From Azonexus sp. (lineage in GTDB: Bacteria; Pseudomonadota; Gammaproteobacteria; Burkholderiales; Rhodocyclaceae), in NCBI GenBank assembly GCA_030696345.1, contig JAUYSK010000028.1, forward strand, positions 165,126 through 229,125: a stretch of DNA of 64,000 nt, written 5' to 3'. Below the pieces are notes generated by a model that worked only from the letters and a program-made list of their open reading frames with translations, did no database searches and was not told the DNA's origin. Made by a program: the position numbers and the translations under genes. Shown here in pieces: positions 46,495-54,733 of the stretch; within the stretch, counting starts at the first letter, position 1; every line of letters starts with the position of its first letter.

Positions 46495-47860
46495 TCTGCG
46501 CATCCAGCTGTTGCGCCGGCTGTTACCGGCGATGCTGGCACTGCTGCTGGCCGGGGCTGGCACTGCTTACTGGGTGGCCTGGCGTAGTGCCACCAAGGCT
46601 TATGATCGCGCCCTGTTCGACATCACGCTGGCAATTGCCGAACAATTACGGATGCTCGATGGCAAGCCGCAACTGCCACTGACGCAACAAGCCAGAGCAG
46701 TCCTGCTGACCGACAAGTTCGACCAGATTTTCTATGCCGTGCGCGGCGCCAGCGCCGAAATGCTCGATGGCGAACCTGGCCTGCCGATGCCGCCCCCGGA
46801 GAGCCCACGGACCAGAAATACCGACGGCCGCTATTATTACGATGGTTTCGTCGATGGCAAGCCGATCCGGGTCGCCGCGCTGCAGATGGAGCTGGCGGGT
46901 CAGGCAGTGACGGTTCTTGCCGGCGAAACAATGATCAAGCGCAATGCGCTGGTACGAGAAATCATCCTCGGCATGCTCTTGCCGGAGCTGATGCTGGTTC
47001 TTGTCAGCATCAGCGTGGTCTGGTTTGGCATCCGCTCCGGCCTGCGCCCGCTGGCCGAACTGCGCCGGGAGCTGGCCGGGCGCTCCCAGGCCGACCTCCG
47101 CCCGGTTCGGGTCGATGTCCCGGAAGAAATTCAGCCAGTGGTCACCGAGGTCAATGGCTTGCTGCAGCGACTGGAGCACTCACTGGGCAGCCAGCGAAAT
47201 TTCGTTTCCGATGCTGCCCACCAATTGCGCACCCCGATCGCCGCCCTTCAGGCCCAGGTCGAGGCGGCAATCATCGAATCCTCTCCGGATAGTCGCCAGA
47301 AGCTCGAAGGCATTCTCGCCGCCGCTCACCGCTTGTCGCGGCTGGTTGCCCAAATGTTGGCCCTGGCCCGCGCCGAACCTTCGCTGGCCCAGACCCAGCC
47401 CGAAGTCTCGCTTGAAGAGGTCGTTCAGCAGACGGCAGAAATCTGGTTGCCGATGGCAATCAGCCGGCAGATCGATCTTGGTTTTGAACTGTCGCCCGCC
47501 TTCGTCCGCGGCAACAGCCTGCTGCTTCAGGAATTGCTCGGCAACCTGCTCGACAACGCCCTGCGCTACACACCAGCCAACGGCAGCGTGACGGTCAGTT
47601 GCGGCCAGAATGCCGCCGGCGCCTGGTTAAGCGTCGAAGACAGTGGCCGGGGAATTGCCGAAGCCGAGCGTGAAAAAGTCTTCGAACGCTTCTACCAGCC
47701 CCCGGGCAGCCGCAGTGACGGCAACGGTCTGGGCCTCGCCATCGTTCGCGAAATCGCCCGTCAGCATGGCGGAACGACGATTGCAATGCCGTCGGAAAAG
47801 CTCGGCGGGGCGCAGTTGAAAATCACCTTCCCGGCAGCGTCCACCGCAGCATTCCAGTAA
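46481..47860 (+). CDS. Sensor histidine kinase (metal efflux two-component system)
   Basis: A 459-residue kinase starting at 46481 inside the regulator's end. TM1 is near 10-32 and TM2 near 148-170, flanking a periplasmic domain of the TctE/2CSK_N type (YDRALFDITLAIAEQLRMLD). HAMP-like sequence follows, then HisKA FVSDAAHQLRTPIAALQAQV (His near 247) and HATPase DNALRYTPANGSVTVSC with GLGLAIVREIARQHGG. It probably senses periplasmic metal or organic acid and phosphorylates the neighbouring regulator; the czcCBA neighbour favours metal. Confidence 0.92.
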   Translation: MQPTSLRIQLLRRLLPAMLALLLAGAGTAYWVAWRSATKAYDRALFDITLAIAEQLRMLDGKPQLPLTQQARAVLLTDKFDQIFYAVRGASAEMLDGEPGLPMPPPESPRTRNTDGRYYYDGFVDGKPIRVAALQMELAGQAVTVLAGETMIKRNALVREIILGMLLPELMLVLVSISVVWFGIRSGLRPLAELRRELAGRSQADLRPVRVDVPEEIQPVVTEVNGLLQRLEHSLGSQRNFVSDAAHQLRTPIAALQAQVEAAIIESSPDSRQKLEGILAAAHRLSRLVAQMLALARAEPSLAQTQPEVSLEEVVQQTAEIWLPMAISRQIDLGFELSPAFVRGNSLLLQELLGNLLDNALRYTPANGSVTVSCGQNAAGAWLSVEDSGRGIAEAEREKVFERFYQPPGSRSDGNGLGLAIVREIARQHGGTTIAMPSEKLGGAQLKITFPAASTAAFQ

Positions 47861-47904
47861 CGCCATCCCCGCACCGGCGAGAATGACGTCAAGGAAGAAG
47901 TGCT

Positions 47905-49824
47905 TTAATTGATCTTGCGCGCAGCCACTTCGGGCTTACCGTGATCGCCATGCTTGTCCATCAACAGCGCTGCCCCCTGGAAATAGGCAATCGCTTCTTC
48001 CGCAAGTTTAGGGTCGGTCGGCATTGGCTGGGCTTCCTTGCCGTTGGCGCTGATCTTGAAGGTTTCGATCTTGCGCTTGGGCAACAGCACTGTCATCACG
48101 TCACCCTTGAGGTAACCGAGATTCTGGTAGGTGGATAGCAGCGCCCGGCCTTCTTCCGGTGGCATTTTCAGGATGTCGCGACCGATAAAGTGATCGTCGC
48201 CCTGCAGGCCGAGTACGGAAAGCATGGTCGGCACCAGGTCGATCTGGCTGGCCAGCGTGTCGACATGCTTCGGTGAAATCATCTTCGGCGCATAGACGAT
48301 GGCCGGGATATGGTATCGATGCACCGGGATCTTCGCCTTGCCGGCGCTGCTGGCGCAGTGGTCGGCGACGAACAGGAAGATGGTGTTGTCAAACCACGGC
48401 TTTTTCTTCGCCATTTCGATGAAACGGCCCACCGCGTAATCGGCGTACTTGACGCCCCCGGCCCGCTTGCCCGGCGACGGAATGTCGATACGGCCTGACG
48501 GATAGGTAAAGGGGACGTGGTTGGAGGCGGTCATGATGTGCCCGAAGAAGGGTCGACCGGCGGCGGCGTCCTTGTCCATCTCGATCAGCACCTGATCGAA
48601 CAGATGCTCGTCGGCAACGCCCCAGACGTTCTCGAATTCGACCAGACCGTCCTTGAAACCGGTGCGGTCAGTCACTTCATAACCCTGCGCGCCGAAGTAG
48701 CCGTTCATGTTGTCGAACATGCCATAGCCGCCATACAGGAAGTGCGTCGACCAGCCACGAGCGGCGAGCGAGGCGCCCAGCGTATTCAGGTTGGTGATAT
48801 TGGGCCAGCGCACGACCGACTTGCCGGGCAGCGGTGGCAAGCCAGCGGAAAGCGCTTCCAGCCCGCGGACAGTGCGGGTACCGGCGGCGTAGAGACGGGT
48901 GAACAGCAGGCCTTCCTTGGCCAGGCGGTCGAGATTCGGGGTCAGGCCTTCGGTGTTGCCGAAGGTTTCCATGTACTCGGCCGACATGCTTTCCATCATC
49001 ACGACGACAACATTGGGCTGTTTCACCGACTTGAAGTTTGCCTTCTGCACCGGCTGATGACTGGCCGTCACCAGCGCATGACCGGACAGCCGTTGTAGGT
49101 CAGCCAACACCTCGGCATCTGGCCGGGTGGCGTAAAACTGGCGGTAATTCAGCTTGTTCTGGCGAGCCGCCCAGAGGAAGCTGCGCCAGCCGTTATCAGC
49201 CAGTTCGTTGGCGTAGGTGTTGCTCGAAAACTCAGGCGGCGCCATCTTGTAGGAGACGACCCAAACTGCCACCAGCAGACTGAGCGCCCAGCCCCACTGA
49301 AGCTTTCGACTGGCCCCGGACGAGGCAGCGACCGCCTTCTGCAGGCGACGACGCAGGCTCCAGACAGTGATCAGCGTCAGCACGGCCAGCACGCCGACGA
49401 TCTTCCCAACCGGGTAGGATTCCTTGATGTTGCCAATCACCTCGGTCGTAAAAACCAGGTAATCAAGCGCAATAAAGTTGAAGCGAACGCTGAATTCGTC
49501 CCAGAAAATGCCCTCGGAGACGGCTACGAAAAGCAGCGTGAAAACGTAGATGACGAAAAGCGGCAGACGCAGACGATCACGCCATTTCGTACCGAGGATC
49601 AATTCGAAGAGCAGCCATGGCGAAGCGACCACGGCCGCCGCCGGGATGTCGCGCAGCAAACCGAGCGCCAGGGCGCCGATCAAGCCATCCACCGTCTGCT
49701 GACCAAACATCACCGCGTGCACCAGCAGCGCGGCGCGGGTAAGCAGAAACACGCCAAACGCCAGGATGGCAGTCAGCCCCCAAACGCGAAAAGCGTTGCC
49801 TTTCAATCCATTGAACACAGTCAT
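47905..49824 (-). CDS. LTA-synthase-family membrane sulfatase
   Basis: A 639-residue protein starting at ATG 49824. The first ~200 residues hold about five TM segments. The periplasmic sulfatase domain (about 270-590) includes NVVVVMMESMSAEYMETFGN with the metal Glu, LPPLPGKSVVRWPNITNLN, the Thr-containing AGTRTVRGLEAL nucleophile region, and IFLFVADHCASSAGK with metal Asp-His. Gram-negative members relate to OpgB/EptA-like phosphoglycerol or phosphoethanolamine transferases that decorate envelope glycans or lipids. It follows the sensor kinase gene but has its own array of putative regulator sites at 49870-49908. Confidence 0.9.
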   Translation of the reverse strand: MTVFNGLKGNAFRVWGLTAILAFGVFLLTRAALLVHAVMFGQQTVDGLIGALALGLLRDIPAAAVVASPWLLFELILGTKWRDRLRLPLFVIYVFTLLFVAVSEGIFWDEFSVRFNFIALDYLVFTTEVIGNIKESYPVGKIVGVLAVLTLITVWSLRRRLQKAVAASSGASRKLQWGWALSLLVAVWVVSYKMAPPEFSSNTYANELADNGWRSFLWAARQNKLNYRQFYATRPDAEVLADLQRLSGHALVTASHQPVQKANFKSVKQPNVVVVMMESMSAEYMETFGNTEGLTPNLDRLAKEGLLFTRLYAAGTRTVRGLEALSAGLPPLPGKSVVRWPNITNLNTLGASLAARGWSTHFLYGGYGMFDNMNGYFGAQGYEVTDRTGFKDGLVEFENVWGVADEHLFDQVLIEMDKDAAAGRPFFGHIMTASNHVPFTYPSGRIDIPSPGKRAGGVKYADYAVGRFIEMAKKKPWFDNTIFLFVADHCASSAGKAKIPVHRYHIPAIVYAPKMISPKHVDTLASQIDLVPTMLSVLGLQGDDHFIGRDILKMPPEEGRALLSTYQNLGYLKGDVMTVLLPKRKIETFKISANGKEAQPMPTDPKLAEEAIAYFQGAALLMDKHGDHGKPEVAARKIN

Positions 49825-49828
49825 CGCC

Positions 49829-49856
49829 AATTACCCTTTAAAGTTGCTGGGTAATT
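49829..49856. promoter_or_regulatory. Inverted repeat over the leader and ribosome site of the LTA-synthase-family gene
   Basis: AATTACCC (49849-49856 on the minus strand) and GGGTAATT (49829-49836) form a perfect 8-bp inverted repeat with a 12-base spacer. The second arm contains the likely Shine-Dalgarno (AAAGGG) just before ATG 49824. In RNA it could hide the ribosome site; in DNA it could be an operator. Confidence 0.5.
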
Positions 49857-49869
49857 TAGGGCTTGGCGT

Positions 49870-49908
49870 GTGATGAATCCGTGAGCGGATTGTGAGGAAA
49901 TTGTGAGG
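49870..49908 (-). promoter_or_regulatory. Four tandem 11-bp-spaced sites, likely response-regulator boxes
   Basis: Read on the minus strand, CTCACAAT starts at 49907 and again at 49896, CTCACGGA at 49885 and ATCACACG at 49874, an exact 11-bp period. Tandem direct repeats at one helical turn are the usual binding pattern of OmpR-family regulators. They lie between the sensor kinase stop (49912) and the LTA-synthase-family start (49824), so the regulator encoded at 51179-51847 is the natural candidate. Confidence 0.65.
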
Positions 49909-49911
49909 GCG

Positions 49912-51165
49912 TTAATGCCTGATCAGGCTGGCACCAAAATCGAGGGTGATTTCGCCACCGCCACCGGGAGCATTGCGTGCCCGAACATGCCAGCCGTTGG
50001 CCGAGCAGATGTGACGAACGAGCGCCAAGCCAAGTCCATTGCCCCCCCGCTCCCCGACAAAAAAGCGGTCGAACACCCGCTCCAGATCACCTTCAGAAAA
50101 TCCCGGGCCAGTGTCGGTCACCGTCAGACGGCTATCGTTCAGGTGGCAACGGATGTCGCCTGCTTCGCTGTAGCGCAAGGCATTTTCCAGGACGTTGCGC
50201 AACACCAGATCGAAAAGCGTCGGGTCGGTGAGGACAGTCGCCCCCGCCGGAATATCCAGCCGCAATCCCAGCGGAGCGGGGACAAGCAGGTTCAGGGAAT
50301 TCCAGACCGACATGATCGCCGGGTGCAGACGAACCTCTTCGGGCAGACCGGGTTTGGTCTCGCGGGCGAGGAGCAGCAGGCTGTTGGCCAGCCCATTGAT
50401 GCGGTCAACGCTGCTGACGATGCGATTTCCTCGCCGGACAACGGCTTCGGGCACATCGGGCAGGGCAGCAAGGATTTCAGCGTCGGTCCGGATACCGGTC
50501 AACGGCGTGCGCAGTTCATGCGAAAGGTTGGCGACGAAAATACGCTCTCGTTCAAGCGCGGCCGTCTGACGGGCACGATAGTGATCCAGCGCGCTGGCTA
50601 CTGCCAGCAATTCGCGCTCCATGCCGGACTCGGCGAGCGGCCCTGACACCTCGTACTCGACTCGTTCGGCCAGTCGCTCCAGCCGACGGCTTAGTCGCCC
50701 GGCCAGCCAGTAGCCGGCAACCAGTGTCAGCAAACAAAGAAAAAGCGAGGCCGCAAGGGTCACCCAGATCAGGCTATCCAGCCGCGACTCATGTTCCTCG
50801 ACGTCGTAGGCGAGGATATAGCGAGCAGTATCATCCTCTCGAACCACGACGTGGTATTCCTTGCTGCCAAGGAAGGCCTCGTGATTACCCACTGCCAGAG
50901 AACTGAAAACTGGCGGCACGTCAGTCCTGGCATTCCCCTGGACGCTCCCCTTGCCCATCCGGTACAACCACATCGATGGCGTATTCGGGAAGGCTGCCTC
51001 GGGTGACTTTCGCCAGATGGACATGCTGTATTCGATCTGATCGGAGAGCTGGTTCTCGATGAACTCCTCTTCTTTTTCATGCAGCAGAAAGACAAGGGAG
51101 AGCGACAACGTCAGGATGACGACGAAGGCCACTGCCGCCAGCGAGGCGGCAATCCGGAAGCGCAT
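49912..51165 (-). CDS. Sensor histidine kinase
   Basis: A 417-residue kinase starting at ATG 51165, 13 bp after the response regulator. TM1 is at about 8-30 and a ~100-residue periplasmic sensor follows (EKEEEFIENQLSDQIEYSMS), with TM2 near 130-152. HAMP follows (AGRLSRRLERLAERV), then HisKA FVANLSHELRTPLTGIRTDA (His near 216) and HATPase NVLENALRYSEAGD with GNGLGLALVRHICSANGW. It resembles QseC/PmrB-like sensors of cell-envelope state. Together with the upstream regulator it probably controls the LTA-synthase-family gene. Confidence 0.92.
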   Translation of the reverse strand: MRFRIAASLAAVAFVVILTLSLSLVFLLHEKEEEFIENQLSDQIEYSMSIWRKSPEAAFPNTPSMWLYRMGKGSVQGNARTDVPPVFSSLAVGNHEAFLGSKEYHVVVREDDTARYILAYDVEEHESRLDSLIWVTLAASLFLCLLTLVAGYWLAGRLSRRLERLAERVEYEVSGPLAESGMERELLAVASALDHYRARQTAALERERIFVANLSHELRTPLTGIRTDAEILAALPDVPEAVVRRGNRIVSSVDRINGLANSLLLLARETKPGLPEEVRLHPAIMSVWNSLNLLVPAPLGLRLDIPAGATVLTDPTLFDLVLRNVLENALRYSEAGDIRCHLNDSRLTVTDTGPGFSEGDLERVFDRFFVGERGGNGLGLALVRHICSANGWHVRARNAPGGGGEITLDFGASLIRH

Positions 51166-51178
51166 GCTGGGCGGGCGT

Positions 51179-51847
51179 TCAGGCGCTGACAAGTTTGTAG
51201 CCGAGGCCATGGACATTCTGGATTTCAATGCCGCCACCGTCGCCAACTGCCTTGCGGACGGTGTGCAGGACGCTGCGCAGGTTATCGCTTGAATCCTGCT
51301 CGTGCCCCCAGATGGCAATTTCCAGTTCGCGGCGACTGAACAGACGATTCGGCTGGGGCAGCATGATGACCAGCAGGCGAATCGCCTTGGGGGGCAAGAC
51401 CAATAACTCACCCTTCAGACGAATTTCCTGCGCCGAGGCGTCGTAGCTCATCGGCCCGACCGTCAGTGGCCCTGTCTCGCTGCGCGCCGAACTGCGCCGC
51501 TGCAGGGCGAGCAGTCGCGCTTCGACTTCCTTCAGGGCAAAGGGTTTGGCCAGATAGTCGTCGGCACCGGCATCGAAGCCGGCGAGTTTGTCATCCAGCG
51601 CGTCCCTTGCGGTCAACATCAAAATAGGCAGCATTTTGCCGGCACTGCGCAGGCTGCGAGCCAGTGTCGCGCCGTCGCCATCCGGCAGATTTCGATCAAG
51701 AATCAACACATCAATCTCGCCCTTGTCCAGCAACGGGCGGGCCGCTGCCAGCGTGGCGGCAAAATCACACTGATGGCCGCAGCTTTCAAGAAAATCGTAG
51801 AGATTTTCGGCAATCAGACGATCGTCTTCAACAATCAGGATATGCAT
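51179..51847 (-). CDS. OmpR-family response regulator
   Basis: A 222-residue regulator. The receiver contains ILIVEDDRLIAENLYDFL, the phospho-Asp in IDVLILDRNLPDGDGATLAR and the Lys in DDYLAKPFALKE. The winged-helix domain has LLVLPPKAIRLLVIMLPQPN, FSRRELEIAIWGHEQDSSDN and the end VHGLGYKLVSA. Its start codon overlaps the diguanylate cyclase stop (TAATG), so it is translated after it. Candidate binding sites are the 11-bp repeats at 49870-49908. Confidence 0.93.
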   Translation of the reverse strand: MHILIVEDDRLIAENLYDFLESCGHQCDFAATLAAARPLLDKGEIDVLILDRNLPDGDGATLARSLRSAGKMLPILMLTARDALDDKLAGFDAGADDYLAKPFALKEVEARLLALQRRSSARSETGPLTVGPMSYDASAQEIRLKGELLVLPPKAIRLLVIMLPQPNRLFSRRELEIAIWGHEQDSSDNLRSVLHTVRKAVGDGGGIEIQNVHGLGYKLVSA

Positions 51848-53133
51848 TACTCGCCGACCGGCAGGCTGGCAGCCGCCACCACCCGGTTACGCCCCTGTTG
51901 CTTGGCATCATAGAGCGCCGCATCGGCTTGGTTGAGGGCCGTTTCGAGCGGGCAATCGCTGGCATCGGCGAGGCCCATGCTCAAGGTCACCCGCACCAAC
52001 TGGCCATCGGCCAGCCGGATGTCGTGCTCGGCGCAGGAAGCACGGAAACGTTCAGCCAGCCGCGCCGCTTCGTCCAAGGTGCTTTCCGGAAAAACGAAGG
52101 CGAATTCCTCGCCGCCATAGCGGCAGATCAGATCCGACTGGCGCAGCGTTTCCAGCGCCAGCCCGGCGAATGCGCGCAACACCGTATCGCCGGCCGCGTG
52201 GCCGTAGGTATCGTTAACCTTCTTGAAAAAGTCGAGATCGGCCATGCCAACGGTGACCGGGCGCCGATAGCGCTGGGCACGCTGCAATTCGGCATCGGCG
52301 ATCTGCATGAAGTGACGGCGATTGGTCAGCCCGGTCAGGCCATCCTTGTTGGCCAGGCTTTCCAGCGCCAGCCGGGCTTGTTCGTTGCGCACCAGCGAAT
52401 CATGGAGTTCGCCGATGGCCTCTTCGACCGCCTGAATCTCGACCATGGCGGCCGGCTTGAAGGCGGGAAGCGGCTGATCGACGCTGAGCGTCGACAAAGC
52501 CTGATCGATGCGCTGCAACGGGTGAATCAGATGCGCCCGAAGCAGGACAAGAAAAAGCACCAGAAAGACACCGACCACCAGCAAGGCCACGCTCAGTTTG
52601 ATACGGGCCAGATTCATCGCCGCCGAAACATCGCCGAGATCGTTGGAGGCCAGGTTGATGCCCTGAATCGAAACATCATCGACGAGCAGGCCAAGGCGGG
52701 CTGCCATGCGTTGCCATTCTTCAAAACTGCTTGCCAGCGCCTTGTCGTCACGAACCGACTGGCGCACGACATCGGCCAGGAATCGCTCGGTCTGCCGGGC
52801 CAACTCAGCCGACTCCCGATGTTCCAGCACGCTCGGGTGGCTAGCGACCAGGGTCACGACAAACATCGCCTGTTGCCGGGCCTGCGGTGTGATCGCGGCA
52901 AAAACCCGTTCGCCCTCCTGGCGCAGTTGCTCCAGGTTACGGGCCAGCCGCTGGAAACGGATGATTTCCGGCACCGTCTGCTCTTGCAAACGAGTCGTGG
53001 AATCGAGAACGCGTTGCTGATCAATCGCAATCAGGACGACCATGATGCCGAAGGTCAAGACGAAAAGCGCCGCCAGCAGCGCAAAGGCGCGGCCGGCGCG
53101 GACTCCTTTGAAACCTGTCAGCCGATCAATCAT
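51847..53133 (-). CDS. Membrane-bound diguanylate cyclase (GGDEF)
   Basis: A 428-residue enzyme making cyclic di-GMP from two GTP. TM1 is at about 15-37, followed by a ~140-residue helical periplasmic sensor, TM2 at about 178-200 and a HAMP-like region. The GGDEF domain (about 265-425) has DGLTGLTNRRHF, the active-site loop GGEEF near 339, and an I-site RQSD five residues before it, so product inhibition is expected. The periplasmic half (QQRVLDSTTRLQEQTVPEII) is long and helical, TorS/NarX-like in feel. It lies between two solute-binding proteins and a two-component pair in one operon. Confidence 0.95.
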   Translation of the reverse strand: MIDRLTGFKGVRAGRAFALLAALFVLTFGIMVVLIAIDQQRVLDSTTRLQEQTVPEIIRFQRLARNLEQLRQEGERVFAAITPQARQQAMFVVTLVASHPSVLEHRESAELARQTERFLADVVRQSVRDDKALASSFEEWQRMAARLGLLVDDVSIQGINLASNDLGDVSAAMNLARIKLSVALLVVGVFLVLFLVLLRAHLIHPLQRIDQALSTLSVDQPLPAFKPAAMVEIQAVEEAIGELHDSLVRNEQARLALESLANKDGLTGLTNRRHFMQIADAELQRAQRYRRPVTVGMADLDFFKKVNDTYGHAAGDTVLRAFAGLALETLRQSDLICRYGGEEFAFVFPESTLDEAARLAERFRASCAEHDIRLADGQLVRVTLSMGLADASDCPLETALNQADAALYDAKQQGRNRVVAAASLPVGE

Positions 53134-53145
53134 CCCGGGCCGCCC

Positions 53146-53937
53146 TCAGTCCAGCGTAAAGGGAAAATGCCGCCGCACGATGCGGTGGTAAGTGCCATCC
53201 GCCCGCATCGCAGCAATCGCCTGATTGACCGCAAGGCGCAGGCCGGAATCAGGTTTTGGCAGCGCAATATGGACCGTACCACCCAGCGTTCCCTCGGTGA
53301 CCGGCGCACCCACGAAGCCAATTCCGGCAGGCGGCTCGCTACTGAGCAGGCCGTAAGCAGCCAGCATCGGCAACAAACCAAAATCAACCTTGCCCTGACG
53401 TACCAGCGCGATAACTTCGGCAATTGTTTGCCCGGTTTGTAAGCTCAGGCTACGCTCGGCGGCTACCCGGGCCAGATAGAGATATTGTTGTGACTCGGCA
53501 ATCACCGCCAAACGCGCCCCGCGCAAATTGTCGAGCGACACATCCTGCCCGGCCCGGATGGCAAAAATCTGGGCAGTTTCCTGACTGGCCACCAGCCGCG
53601 ACGAGGATCGCCAAATGGAGTCGCTGAAAGCAACGCGCTTCTCGCGCTCGGGCGTCTTGAGAAAATTGCCGAAGCCAAGTTCAAACCTGTTTGCCTCGAC
53701 GCCTGGCAAAATTTCAGTAAAAGGCAGGTTGACCGTTACACAGCGGGCTTTCAGCCGGCGACATATCTCGCGGGCCAACTCTTCATTGAACGCCGTTACA
53801 TCGCCGCTCTGCACCGCCGTACTGCCCGGCCCTTTCGTCGCATCACGCGAGCCAAGCGCAACGCGCAACTCCAGCGCCTGGGCCGACGAAAGGGCGCTGA
53901 CAAGAAGAAGAAAGCAAAGTAGCAAAAGGCGCATCAA
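53146..53937 (-). CDS. Periplasmic solute-binding protein (SBP family 3)
   Basis: A 263-residue protein with a signal peptide (MMRLLLLCFLLLVSALSSAQ) and the family 3 fold: LRVALGSRDATKGPG, NEELAREICRRLKARCVTVN, FTEILPGVEANRFELGFGNF and the closing helix VNQAIAAMRADGTYHRIVRR. Family 3 proteins bind amino acids or related molecules. There is no permease or ATPase gene beside it; instead a second SBP and a diguanylate cyclase share the operon, which suggests a sensory role. Overlaps the upstream SBP by 4 bp. Confidence 0.9.
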   Translation of the reverse strand: MMRLLLLCFLLLVSALSSAQALELRVALGSRDATKGPGSTAVQSGDVTAFNEELAREICRRLKARCVTVNLPFTEILPGVEANRFELGFGNFLKTPEREKRVAFSDSIWRSSSRLVASQETAQIFAIRAGQDVSLDNLRGARLAVIAESQQYLYLARVAAERSLSLQTGQTIAEVIALVRQGKVDFGLLPMLAAYGLLSSEPPAGIGFVGAPVTEGTLGGTVHIALPKPDSGLRLAVNQAIAAMRADGTYHRIVRRHFPFTLD

Positions 53938-54683
53938 TTGATCCGGAATGGCAGAAACTGGGAGTTGATCCGATCATACGTCCCATTGCGCTTGATGCGC
54001 TCCAGCGCCGCGTCGATTTGTTCCTTGAGTTCGGGGCGGCGCGGCGAAATGCCAAATGAGGCATCGCCCCCCAGTTCCGGCTCGTTCATGACCGTACTGA
54101 CCAGTTCAAGCTGGCGGAACTCCGGATTTTTCATCAGGTTCAAGCCCGTACTCATCGGGATGATCGCCGCTTGCGCGACCCCAGCCCTCAGCGGTTCAGC
54201 CAGTTCGCCATTGGTCCGCGCGGCGACGGTTTCCCAGCCCTTGCTGCGGGCAAAGCGTTCCTGAGCCGAGCCCCGGACCACGGCCACCCGCACCTTGGCC
54301 TGACCCGGCTCGATGCCCGGCTTGGCAAACCAGAGCGAGATGGAACGGAAATAAGGTTTGGCAAAAAGAATGCGCGCCCGCCGCTCCGGCGTATCGAGCA
54401 GGCTGATTGCGGCAATATCGATTTCGCCGGCAGCGATTTCATCGAGCACGCTATCGAGCGTCGTCACCTGATAGGCGCAAACCACCCGCATTTCCTCGCA
54501 CAAGGCGCGGATGATCTCGACACTGAACCCGGTCAGAGCACCGCTGGCGTCCCGATAGGCCATCGGCGGCGAATTTTCCAGCACGGCAACACGCAAGGCC
54601 TTTTCATTGGCCGCCTGTGCCGCTGGCGCAAGGCCGGCAACGATCAACAGCACAATAGTCAGGATGCGGATGGGGAACAACAT
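53934..54683 (-). CDS. Periplasmic solute-binding protein (SBP family 3), second copy
   Basis: A 249-residue protein starting at ATG 54683 with a signal peptide (MLFPIRILTIVLLIVAGLAP, cut near AAQA). It contains ALRVAVLENSPPMAYRDASG, TGFSVEIIRALCEEMRVVCA, LDEIAAGEIDIAAISLLDTP and the end IKRNGTYDRINSQFLPFRI, all typical of family 3 binding domains. Low similarity to its neighbour suggests a different ligand. First gene of the SBP-SBP-cyclase-regulator-kinase operon, transcribed away from addA by only a short gap. Confidence 0.9.
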   Translation of the reverse strand: MLFPIRILTIVLLIVAGLAPAAQAANEKALRVAVLENSPPMAYRDASGALTGFSVEIIRALCEEMRVVCAYQVTTLDSVLDEIAAGEIDIAAISLLDTPERRARILFAKPYFRSISLWFAKPGIEPGQAKVRVAVVRGSAQERFARSKGWETVAARTNGELAEPLRAGVAQAAIIPMSTGLNLMKNPEFRQLELVSTVMNEPELGGDASFGISPRRPELKEQIDAALERIKRNGTYDRINSQFLPFRIN

Positions 54684-54733
54684 GTCGCCTCGGCTGCGAA
54701 TGCCTGGCCGCAAAGTATAGCGCGGCGATGCCC

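Noticed and set aside
51664..53442. A 592-codon plus-strand open frame
   Set aside because: Antisense to the response regulator and diguanylate cyclase genes; low-complexity translation.
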